Positions 25,067 through 31,628 of a DNA stretch of 31,628 bases are shown here, one piece after another (position 1 is the stretch's first letter; each line of letters begins with the position of its first letter). The stretch comes from CAIKZD01 sp041675165 (GTDB taxonomy: Bacteria; Patescibacteriota; Minisyncoccia; Moranbacterales; UBA2206), in NCBI GenBank assembly GCA_041675165.1, contig JBAYUI010000015.1, forward strand, positions 1 to 31,628. The letters run 5' to 3'. The position numbers and the translations under genes were made by a program. Below the pieces are notes generated by a model. That model worked only from the letters and a program-made list of their open reading frames with translations, was not told where the DNA came from and searched no databases.

Positions 25067-25069
25067 AGT

Positions 25070-25612
25070 ATGGAACCAGATAAATTAAAATCAGCCATTG
25101 AAAGCATCCTTTTTATCGCCGGTGAGCCGGTGGAAATTTCGCGCATCGCCAAAATCACGGACGCGACTAAGCCGGAAGTGGAAGCGGCTATCGTGGTGCT
25201 GCAAGGTGAATACGCCACTGGTCGAGGTATGGTCATTGTTAGAAAAGAAGAGGCGGTGCAGATGGCGACCGCGCCTGACAATGCGGAAGTTGTTTCCGAG
25301 ATGGTCAAGAGCGGCATCCAAGACGGTCTCAGCAAGGCTGCTTTGGAAGTGTTGTCTATCGTGGCCTATCGCGGACCGATCTCGCGGGTCAACATCGAGG
25401 CTATCCGAGGAGTCAATTGCAGTTTCACGTTGCGGGCACTTTTGCTCCGCGGCCTTCTGGAAAGGATGGATGACCCGAAGAACGGCCGGTCATATCTGTA
25501 CAAGATATCCTTTGATTTCTTGAAAAAAATGGGACTGGAGAATGTGGAAAAACTGCCAGACTTTGAAACTTTATCACAAGACAGTCGGATAGAAAGCATC
25601 ATAGAAAGTTAA
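25070..25612 (+). CDS. scpB: Condensin accessory subunit ScpB
   Basis: Winged-helix protein that dimerises and binds ScpA in the SMC-ScpAB complex. The 180-aa product starts MEPDKLKSAIESILFIAGEPV. The family's ALEVLSIVAYRGPISRVNIEAIRGVN region (about 91-116) and the LLLRGLLERM-K-GR stretch (about 125-140) are intact, and FLKKMGLENVEKLPDFE closes the second wing. The start follows a word-repeat arm with no Shine-Dalgarno. It is followed by a carboxypeptidase gene, an order (scpA-scpB-dac) also seen in Firmicutes. Confidence 0.95.
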   Translation: MEPDKLKSAIESILFIAGEPVEISRIAKITDATKPEVEAAIVVLQGEYATGRGMVIVRKEEAVQMATAPDNAEVVSEMVKSGIQDGLSKAALEVLSIVAYRGPISRVNIEAIRGVNCSFTLRALLLRGLLERMDDPKNGRSYLYKISFDFLKKMGLENVEKLPDFETLSQDSRIESIIES

Positions 25613-25613
25613 A

Positions 25614-25750
25614 TCAGAACCACTGACCGTGCCCGCCCGCTGTCGCGGACGGCAGGCAGGTTCTCACCTGATTATCCTGATTGCACATGAATTTTTAAAT
25701 CAGTGAAGTCACGTGTGAATCAGTGCTAATCAGTGGTTCAGACATTTATG
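25614..25750. repeat. CACTGATT/AATCAGTG inverted element before the carboxypeptidase gene
   Basis: GAACCACTGA (25617-25626), directly behind the scpB stop, pairs with TCAGTGGTTC (25730-25739). A GC-rich palindromic segment with GGCAGGCAGG lies at 25630-25660, and AATCAGTG words repeat toward the right end. Positions 25723-25750, ending in the ATG of the next gene, are identical to 30601-30628 over 28 bases. Confidence 0.8.
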
Positions 25751-26794
25751 TTAAACATTATTTTTTCCATCCTCGTCCTTCCTTTCCTGCCGGTTTTTAT
25801 GTATGGCCATCTTGCGGCTCCGACTGGCCAAGAAATGACGCCGCCGGTGGCGGCTGAGGTGCTCGGAGACACGAGCCAAAAAACGGATGATGGCAGTCAA
25901 TGTATCAGCGACGGATCACAAGGCTTTGAGAATCAGAATCTTTTTCCATTGGATCAGCCGGCCGATACGGCTTTCATCCCGACCAGAAAACCGGATTATG
26001 CGGACGTGAAGATCTGGTCCGGTTCGTCGGTCGTCATCGATGTGGACAGCGGGACGCTCTTGGAATATTCCGATGGTCGGAAAGAAACCCAGATCGCTTC
26101 ACTCACCAAGATTATGACAGCCGTGCTCACGGTGGAGAACGTGAAGGATTTGGATGAAGAAGTGACAATCACGCCAGCGGTTCTGAATGTTTATGGAACG
26201 ACGGTCGGTTGTCCGACCAGCGTTTTTTGCAACAGTCAAAAATTGGTCGCTGGGGAAAAAATTTCAGTGCGAAGCCTGCTTATGGCAATGCTGCTTGATA
26301 GTGCCAATGACGCCGCCACGGCACTGGGGGTCCATGTCGGAGGGACCAGTCAGAATTTTGTGGATATGATGAACGCCAAAGCGAAGGAACTCGGACTCAA
26401 GGATACTCATTTCTGCACTTCATCGGGGCTGGAAATCGATGGACAAGAAGACCAATGTTATTCGTCCGCCTATGACATCGCGCGGATCGCCGCCTATTCA
26501 TTGAAGCATGAATTGATCTGGGATATAATGAGGACGAAGGAGGCGGCAGTGTCTTCGATGGATGGAAAGTTGGTACATCAATTGAAAAACACCGATATGC
26601 TTTTGGAACAGATGGCGGATTGTCTCGGCGGCAAGACCGGTTTCACCCCTATGGCCGGAAAATCTTTGCTTCTGGCAGCCATTGATCCGACAGGGCGTCA
26701 CCGGATAGTGGCGGTGATATTGAACGATGAAAATCGTTGGACGGATATGAAAACTTTGGTGGCGTGGACTTTCGCTAATTATGAATGGAAATAA
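25748..26794 (+). CDS. D-alanyl-D-alanine carboxypeptidase (S11 PBP)
   Basis: Low-molecular-mass penicillin-binding protein that trims the terminal D-Ala of peptidoglycan stem peptides at the outer side of the membrane. The 348-aa product has a hydrophobic N-terminal segment (about 3-22, signal or anchor), a linker, and the catalytic domain with all three S11 motifs: SLTK (118-121, nucleophile Ser), SAN (185-187) and KTG (296-298). Several extra Cys residues (155, 161, 223, 237) could form disulfides. The typical C-terminal beta domain and amphipathic anchor of DacA are missing, as the protein ends soon after the catalytic domain. The start at 25748 is the ATG shared with the 28-base repeat. 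mraY begins 15 bases after its stop. Confidence 0.93.
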   Translation: MLNIIFSILVLPFLPVFMYGHLAAPTGQEMTPPVAAEVLGDTSQKTDDGSQCISDGSQGFENQNLFPLDQPADTAFIPTRKPDYADVKIWSGSSVVIDVDSGTLLEYSDGRKETQIASLTKIMTAVLTVENVKDLDEEVTITPAVLNVYGTTVGCPTSVFCNSQKLVAGEKISVRSLLMAMLLDSANDAATALGVHVGGTSQNFVDMMNAKAKELGLKDTHFCTSSGLEIDGQEDQCYSSAYDIARIAAYSLKHELIWDIMRTKEAAVSSMDGKLVHQLKNTDMLLEQMADCLGGKTGFTPMAGKSLLLAAIDPTGRHRIVAVILNDENRWTDMKTLVAWTFANYEWK

Positions 26795-26809
26795 TTTAGT
26801 CAAAAATTT

Positions 26810-27919
26810 ATGGATATTTCTCAGGTGCAGACGATTCCGGAAGTGGTCAATGTGTTGAAAGTTTTAGTGACAGGTTTTTTGGCGTTTGTCCTGGCGTTTT
26901 TTTTGACGCCCGTCTGGACGCATTTTTTGTATAAATATAAGATCGGAATCAAGATCAAGGAAAATTCCGTCTCGGGCGAAAAGCTGACTTTTGTCAGTGC
27001 GATGCACAAACATAAGTCAGGTACGCCGACGATGGGCGGGGTATTGGTGTGGTTTTCCGTCTTAGTCCTCGTCCTCGTTTCGCATTATGTCCTGCCATAT
27101 GTTTCCGGCTGGGTGGGAATAAGATTTTTGGCCCGCTTGGATTTTTTGAGCCGCAAAGAAGTCTGGTTGCCGCTTTTCGCTTTGATTGCGGCTGGAATTT
27201 TGGGGTTGGTGGACGACTGGATGAGCATCAAAGGCGTCGGGAAGAACAAGGGTGGAGGGATGCGCTTTCTGACGCGCTTCGGATGGCTGATCGTTATTTC
27301 CATTTTGGGTGCGGTATGGTTTTACTATAAACTCGGTTGGGACGAGATTCATATTCCTGCCATCGGAGATTTTTCCATCGGCTTCTGGTATATCCCAGTT
27401 TTTATCTTCATCATTCTTTTCACGGCCATTTCTTCCAATGAAACGGACGGCTTGGACGGCCTAGACGGCGGAATTTTGCTCATCGCCTTCAGTTCGTTCA
27501 CTCTGATCTCTTTTACGCAGAACAAGATTGACTTGGCGGCTTTTTGCGCCGCGCTTTCTGGCGCGCTCTTGGCCTTTCTCTGGTTTAATATCTATCCCGC
27601 TCGCTTCTTTATGGGAGATACGGGCGCGGTGTCATTGGGCGTAACATTAGGGGTGATTGCGATGTTGACCAATTCTGCGTTGGTGCTTTTCATAATAGTT
27701 TTCATTTATGTCATTGAATCCGGTTCGGCGGCCATCCAGATGACCAGCAAGCGTTTTTTCCATCGTAAGGTTTTTTTGGCGGCACCCATCCATCATCATT
27801 TCGAAGCCAAGGGCTGGCCGGAAACCAAGGTGACGATGCGCGCGTGGATCTTCACGATGGTGATGGCCATTCTCGGGCTGATCATCGGGATTTTGGGAGC
27901 GGGACACATACATCGATAA
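26810..27919 (+). CDS. mraY: Phospho-MurNAc-pentapeptide transferase MraY
   Basis: Membrane enzyme making lipid I from UDP-MurNAc-pentapeptide and undecaprenyl phosphate; MurG uses its product. The 369-aa protein has about ten membrane segments. Family motifs are GTPTMGGVLV (about 70-79), LGLVDDWMSIKG with the Mg-binding Asp pair (about 135-146), NETDGLDGLDGG (about 209-220, where most relatives read NAVNLTDGLDGL), FMGDTGAVSLG (about 266-276) and the HHHFEAKGWPE loop. Length is normal. It is placed apart from the murG-murC-murB cluster, directly behind the carboxypeptidase gene, so the dcw genes are split in this genome. No Shine-Dalgarno is seen. Confidence 0.96.
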   Translation: MDISQVQTIPEVVNVLKVLVTGFLAFVLAFFLTPVWTHFLYKYKIGIKIKENSVSGEKLTFVSAMHKHKSGTPTMGGVLVWFSVLVLVLVSHYVLPYVSGWVGIRFLARLDFLSRKEVWLPLFALIAAGILGLVDDWMSIKGVGKNKGGGMRFLTRFGWLIVISILGAVWFYYKLGWDEIHIPAIGDFSIGFWYIPVFIFIILFTAISSNETDGLDGLDGGILLIAFSSFTLISFTQNKIDLAAFCAALSGALLAFLWFNIYPARFFMGDTGAVSLGVTLGVIAMLTNSALVLFIIVFIYVIESGSAAIQMTSKRFFHRKVFLAAPIHHHFEAKGWPETKVTMRAWIFTMVMAILGLIIGILGAGHIHR

Positions 27920-27948
27920 TAATTTAAAAAAATTTAAGCATAAAGGAT

Positions 27949-28986
27949 ATGGAGATAAGAAAGTTGCAGGAAACTGATGTGGCGGGCAAGAAGGTGCTCT
28001 TGCGGGTGGATTTCAATGTGGCCATCGAAAAAGGACGAGTGAAAGAAACTTTCAAAATTGCGGCGGCCAAAGAAACGCTGGATTATTTATTGGCCAGAAA
28101 ATGCAAAGTAGTGATGATTTCTCATCTGGGGCGGCCCGACGGAAAAGTTGATCCGGAATTTTCGCTGGATCAGGTGACGCCGGACGCGGAGATCATTCTG
28201 GGAGACAGGATCACTTTCGTGCCGGATTGCATCGGAGAAAAGGTGACGACCGCCTTAGAAAACCTGAATGAAGGCGCTCTGCTTTTGGAGAACGTAAGAT
28301 TTTATGCCGGCGATGAAAAAAATGATCCCGAGTTTGCCAAAAAATTGGCGGAGAATTTTGATATTTTTGTGTATGATGCTTTTGGTGTTTGTCATCGTGA
28401 TCATGCTTCGATCACCGGCATAACGAAATTTTTGCCGAGCTATGCCGGTTTCAATATGCAAGAAGAAGTCCATGAGATGACGATCGTCAAAGATCATCCG
28501 ATTGCGCCGGCCGTGGCTATCATCGGCGGAGCCAAGATTGAAACCAAACTGCCGGTCATCAAATTCTTCGAAGAAAAATATGATCACATTTTGGTGGGCG
28601 GCAAAATTGCCAATGAGGCCATTGAGCAGAAGATGACCTTTTCTGACAAAGTCATCCTGCCGACAGATTTTGTCGACGGCGGATTCGATATTGGTCCGGC
28701 CACTGTGGCAAAGTTCAAGGAAATCATTGCTACGGCCAAAACGATCGTGTGGAATGGACCGCTGGGAAAATTTGAAGACCCGCGCTACGCGGTCAGTTCC
28801 AATGAAATTTTGCAGGCTGTTCTGGCCAGCGGCGCATTTGTTCTGGTCGGCGGCGGCGAAACTTTGGAAATCTTGGAGAAAAATGACGCGATGGACAGCG
28901 TCTCATTCGTGTCGACCGGCGGTGGTGCGATGCTCGATTACTTGGGCGGGGCGGAGATGCCAGGGATTGAAGCACTAGGTGTGTAG
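27949..28986 (+). CDS. pgk: Phosphoglycerate kinase, compact form
   Basis: Makes ATP and 3-phosphoglycerate in lower glycolysis. The 345-aa protein is shorter than the usual 390-400. Key parts are present: LLRVDFNV (17-24), SHLGRPDG (58-65), ENVRFYAGDE (114-123), DAFGVCHRDHAS (143-154), IIGGAKIETKLPVI (191-204), VWNGPLGKFE (267-276), GGGET (301-305) and STGGGAMLDYL (322-332). The missing length lies mainly between LVGGKIAN (215-222) and GFDIGPATV (245-253), where other enzymes carry about 40 more residues of the C-terminal nucleotide domain. The catalytic residues recognisable here are not affected. AAAGGAT stands only a few bases before the ATG. eno and gpmI follow, and a branched terminator separates pgk from eno. 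Confidence 0.95.
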   Translation: MEIRKLQETDVAGKKVLLRVDFNVAIEKGRVKETFKIAAAKETLDYLLARKCKVVMISHLGRPDGKVDPEFSLDQVTPDAEIILGDRITFVPDCIGEKVTTALENLNEGALLLENVRFYAGDEKNDPEFAKKLAENFDIFVYDAFGVCHRDHASITGITKFLPSYAGFNMQEEVHEMTIVKDHPIAPAVAIIGGAKIETKLPVIKFFEEKYDHILVGGKIANEAIEQKMTFSDKVILPTDFVDGGFDIGPATVAKFKEIIATAKTIVWNGPLGKFEDPRYAVSSNEILQAVLASGAFVLVGGGETLEILEKNDAMDSVSFVSTGGGAMLDYLGGAEMPGIEALGV

Positions 28987-29066
28987 TGGGAAGTGCAAAT
29001 GAAGTAGATGAAAATTTAGAAGGAGTATCTCTAAAGACCGAAGAGTTTTTGTGAACTCGTGACCAC

Positions 29067-29147
29067 AATGCCCTCTCTGTCTGATGATTACATCAGACAT
29101 CTCTCTCGAGTACGAGAGAAAGGGAAATGGGCATTTTTTCTTTTTTT
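29067..29147 (+). terminator. Branched terminator of pgk
   Basis: An outer stem, AATGCCC (29067-29073) with GGGCATT (29129-29135), encloses two perfect hairpins: GTCTGATG/CATCAGAC (29079-29098, loop ATTA) and TCTCTCG/CGAGAGA (29102-29119, loop AGTA). T6, C and T7 follow. This is a three-way junction before the T-run and could be more than a simple terminator. Positions 28987-29066 hold no gene. Confidence 0.8.
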
Positions 29148-29153
29148 AGCTTG

Positions 29154-29162
29154 TGATATAAT
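29154..29162 (+). promoter_or_regulatory. Extended -10 promoter of eno
   Basis: TGA followed by a perfect TATAAT (29157-29162), seven bases after the T-run of the pgk terminator. The predicted start is near 29169, with a leader of about 28 bases. Confidence 0.65.
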
Positions 29163-29196
29163 GGAGGAGGTAAGAAAGATTAGAATAATAAAAAAT

Positions 29197-30471
29197 ATGT
29201 CACAAATCAAAAAAATATTCGCGCGGGAGATTTTGGATTCGAGGGGCAATCCGACGGTGGAGGTGGAAATTGAATTGGAAAATGGTATCAAGACTTCAGC
29301 CGCGGTGCCAAGCGGGGCTTCCACCGGAACTTATGAAGCGTTGGAGCTGCGAGATAATGATGCCACGCGTTATGGGGGGTTAGGCGTTCTCACCGCCGTG
29401 GAAAATGTGAACACGAAAATCGCGGAATTGGTGGTCGGGATGGAAGTGAGTGAGCAACAAAAAATTGATAAGGCGATGATCAAATTGGACGGCACAGAAA
29501 ATAAATCCAGTTTGGGGGCGAACGCCATTCTGGGCGTATCATTAGCAGTGGCGCGCGCGGCGGCGCTGGATGCCGGCATGCCTCTCTATGCTTATATCAA
29601 AAAAACGTATAAATTTTCCGGTAAGAAATTCACTTTGCCGATGCCAATGTTCAATATCATAAACGGCGGCAAACATAGTGATTCTGGCTTGGCCATTCAG
29701 GAATATAAATTGGTGCCCAACGGCGTCAAAACTTTCAAAGAACAATTGCGCGCCGGTAGTGAAATTTTCCATACGCTCGCGAGCATCTTGGAAAGCGAAG
29801 GCTATAGCGTGGCGGTCGGTGATGAAGGCGGGTTTGCCCCCCATTTGGAAAGTAACGCGCAAGCACTGGAAAAAATTTGCGCGGCCATTGAGAAGGCTGG
29901 GTATAAAAAAGGTGCGGAAGCTTCCATCGGCATTGACGCGGCGGCCAATTCATTTTTTGAAAAAGACGAAGATCGCTATGTTTTTAAACCCGAAAATCCG
30001 TCACTAACTCGCGAAATGCTGGTGAACATCTACAATGAATGGATTGCGAAATACCATGTCATTTCCGTGGAAGATGGACTGAATGAAGAAGATTGGGAGG
30101 GCTGGCGCAATATGAACACTAAGATCGGCGGGCGGGCGATGATTATCGGGGACGATTTGCTCGTGACGAATGTCAAAAGATTGGAAAAGGCCATTGCGGA
30201 AAAAGCGTGTAATGCAGTGCTCATCAAAGTCAATCAGATCGGTTCGCTTACGGAAACGATCGATTGCATCAAATTGGCCCAGAAGAACAAAATGAAAATC
30301 GTCATCTCGCACCGCTCAGGTGAAACGACGGATGATTTCATTTCAGATTTGGCGGTGGGCGTCGGCGCGGAGTATATGAAGTCGGGATCGCTGTCGCGCG
30401 GAGAGAGAATTTGTAAATATAATCGGTTGCTACGGATAGAAGAAGAAGTTAGAACCACTGATTCTCACTGA
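29197..30471 (+). CDS. eno: Enolase
   Basis: Converts 2-phosphoglycerate to phosphoenolpyruvate; cytoplasmic, Mg-dependent. The 424-aa product starts MSQIKKIFAREILDSRGNPT. Family motifs are SGASTGTYEALELRD, NAILGVSLAVARAAA, MPMFNIINGGKHSDS, VGDEGGFAP, SIGIDAAANSFF, EDGLNEEDWEGW (metal ligands), GDDLLVTN and the catalytic IVISHRSGETTDDFI; all are intact and the length is normal. The start at 29197 was chosen by homology; an in-frame ATG at 29161 overlaps the -10 box, and those further upstream lie in the terminator. The last six residues (RTTDSH) and the TGA stop are encoded by a repeat element (30452 onward), so the native end may have been overwritten. Confidence 0.97.
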   Translation: MSQIKKIFAREILDSRGNPTVEVEIELENGIKTSAAVPSGASTGTYEALELRDNDATRYGGLGVLTAVENVNTKIAELVVGMEVSEQQKIDKAMIKLDGTENKSSLGANAILGVSLAVARAAALDAGMPLYAYIKKTYKFSGKKFTLPMPMFNIINGGKHSDSGLAIQEYKLVPNGVKTFKEQLRAGSEIFHTLASILESEGYSVAVGDEGGFAPHLESNAQALEKICAAIEKAGYKKGAEASIGIDAAANSFFEKDEDRYVFKPENPSLTREMLVNIYNEWIAKYHVISVEDGLNEEDWEGWRNMNTKIGGRAMIIGDDLLVTNVKRLEKAIAEKACNAVLIKVNQIGSLTETIDCIKLAQKNKMKIVISHRSGETTDDFISDLAVGVGAEYMKSGSLSRGERICKYNRLLRIEEEVRTTDSH

Positions 30472-30628
30472 TTTGCACATGATTCCACATGAATTTATTG
30501 CTCGAAATTTATTACTGAGCTTGATAGTTAATTTATTTTTTATAATTGGTTACGGCTCGTTGTCATCCTGATTTCAATTCAGTGTAATCAGGATAATTAC
30601 GTGCTAATCAGTGGTTCAGACATTTATG
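30452..30628. repeat. CACTGATT/AATCAGTG inverted element between eno and gpmI
   Basis: GAACCACTGA (30452-30461), inside the last codons of eno, pairs with TCAGTGGTTC (30608-30617). The left arm repeats CACTGATT, CACTGATT, CACATGATT, CACATGAATT with a 10-11 base period. The right arm has AATTCAGTGTAATCAGG and AATCAGTGG words, and ATCCTGAT/ATCAGGAT adds a small hairpin. The last 28 bases equal 25723-25750. Confidence 0.8.
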
Positions 30629-31628
30629 CCCAAGCAGAAATCACCTACACTACTTGTTATTCTCGACGGTTACGGTCTAGCCGCGCCGTCGAAGTATAAT
30701 GCCATTACGCTGTCCAAGCGACCGACATTGGATCGGCTGTTCGAGTTGTATCCACACACGCAGTTGGGGGCGACGGGGAAGGACGTGGGACTAGAAGATG
30801 ATAAGATGAGTGGGTCGGAAGCGGGTCATATGAATATCGGCGCGGGACGTATCGTGCATCAGGATTCCTATTATATCACCGAAAGCATCGAGAATGGCAG
30901 TTTTTTCACCAATCCGGTCCTAGTTGGAGCGGCGCATCATACGCGTAATTGCGGCAGCAAGCTTCACTTGATGGGGCTGATGGGAGATTATGACAGCCCG
31001 CACAGCGATCCGGACCATTTCCGCGCTATTTTGAAATTGGCCAAGAAAAACGGAGCGAAAGAAGTTTTTTGCCATCTGTTTACGGACGGCCGAGATTCAT
31101 ATCCGCGGAGTGCCAAGACTCATCTGAAACATTTTCAAGATATCATCAAGGAAGAGGGCATCGGTCGCATCGCGACTCTCTCCGGCCGTTTTTATGCGAT
31201 GGATCGTTCTAAGAATTGGGACAGATTGATAATGGCATATGAAGCAATCGCTTTTTCACGCGGAGAAATGGCAAACAGTCCGGAAGAGGCAATCGAAAAA
31301 GCGTACGCGGCGGGACTGACGGATGAATATCTGTTGCCGACGGTCATTTGTGATGGAAATGCTCCTGTGGCTAAATTGGCACCGGATGACGGTATGATTT
31401 TTTTCAATCTGCGTTCTGATCGGGCCAGACAATTTTCCAAACTTTTCGTGGCTTGCAGCAAGAATTGCGCGTCGAATGATGATATGCCCGCTATCGAGCG
31501 AGTGGACAATCTGTATTTTGCGGCTCTGACCGATTTCGGACCGGACTTAGACGTGCATACGGTTTGGCACGGGCATACTTTAGCGGGCACTTTGCCGATG
31601 GCCTTGGGACAGCTGAAGCAGCTCTATA
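30626..31628 (+). CDS. gpmI: 2,3-bisphosphoglycerate-independent phosphoglycerate mutase, 5' part
   Basis: Interconverts 3- and 2-phosphoglycerate, the step between Pgk and enolase, using two metal ions and a phosphoserine intermediate. From the ATG at 30626 the frame stays open to the window end (334 codons; a full enzyme has about 510). It starts MPKQKSPTLLVILDGYGLA and shows GSEAGHMNIGAGRIV with the catalytic Ser, FTDGRDSYPRSA, GRFYAMDRSKNWDR and FFNLRSDRARQF. The usual SxGGVHSH loop reads GDYDSPHSDPDHF here, keeping one His but losing the GGV. The ATG is part of the 28-base repeat shared with the carboxypeptidase gene. No Shine-Dalgarno is present. Confidence 0.94.
   Translation, partial: MPKQKSPTLLVILDGYGLAAPSKYNAITLSKRPTLDRLFELYPHTQLGATGKDVGLEDDKMSGSEAGHMNIGAGRIVHQDSYYITESIENGSFFTNPVLVGAAHHTRNCGSKLHLMGLMGDYDSPHSDPDHFRAILKLAKKNGAKEVFCHLFTDGRDSYPRSAKTHLKHFQDIIKEEGIGRIATLSGRFYAMDRSKNWDRLIMAYEAIAFSRGEMANSPEEAIEKAYAAGLTDEYLLPTVICDGNAPVAKLAPDDGMIFFNLRSDRARQFSKLFVACSKNCASNDDMPAIERVDNLYFAALTDFGPDLDVHTVWHGHTLAGTLPMALGQLKQLY

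Noticed and set aside
24914..25069. Transposable element or insertion sequence remnant
   Set aside because: There is an inverted pair but no transposase fragment or target duplication; it fits the word-repeat spacer class instead.
29059..29196. N-terminal extension of enolase
   Set aside because: It crosses the branched terminator and the promoter; enolases start a few residues before AREILDSRGNPT.

Overview
The window looks like part of a bacterial chromosome from the Candidate Phyla Radiation (Patescibacteria), most likely a Parcubacteria-type lineage; this is inferred, not proven. The reasons are a parvulin-like domain inside SecD, an archaeal-type AspRS, a compact Pgk, mostly Shine-Dalgarno-poor starts, and low-complexity intergenic words with GC-rich palindromes. 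All reading frames fit the standard code, with TGA used as stop.

Layout: (1) 1-1250, minus strand: the 5' part of proS, a 48-aa ORF, and upstream of it a promoter, a structured RNA and a terminator. (2) 1251-5100: secD (with the parvulin-like insert), secF, a SHOCT-like small protein and a two-CBS protein. (3) 5150-6550: khpA, with a consensus promoter and long leader, then trmD. (4) 6576-11540: part of a dcw cluster, ftsW-murG-murC-murB. (5) 11578-16083: hpf, an unrecognised membrane protein and secA. (6) 16138-20393: an MTH1-like NUDIX gene, a 74-aa ORF, ispG, ispH and aspS. (7) 20441-24130: a secreted repeat protein. (8) 24206-27919: scpA, scpB, a D-Ala-D-Ala carboxypeptidase and mraY. (9) 27949-31628: pgk, eno and gpmI, the last cut by the window edge. 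Everything after about 1250 reads on the + strand.

The genes cover Sec export (SecA, SecDF), peptidoglycan precursor synthesis and polymerisation (MurB, MurC, MraY, MurG, FtsW, PBP), the end of the MEP isoprenoid pathway, lower glycolysis, condensin ScpAB, and translation (ProRS, AspRS, TrmD, KhpA, HPF).

The most unusual signal is a family of spacer elements. At least seven intergenic spacers are filled by a short word repeated with a period of about 7-11 bases, and in most of them the reverse complement of that word follows, ending close to the next start codon. The word differs from spacer to spacer while the layout is kept. Related word-repeat tracts lie in frame inside trmD, murC and murB (twice), and form the last codons and stops of murC and eno. 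The second main signal is SecD with a parvulin-like domain whose strand order looks circularly permuted. The third is a structured minus-strand RNA with its own promoter and terminator ahead of the 48-aa ORF.
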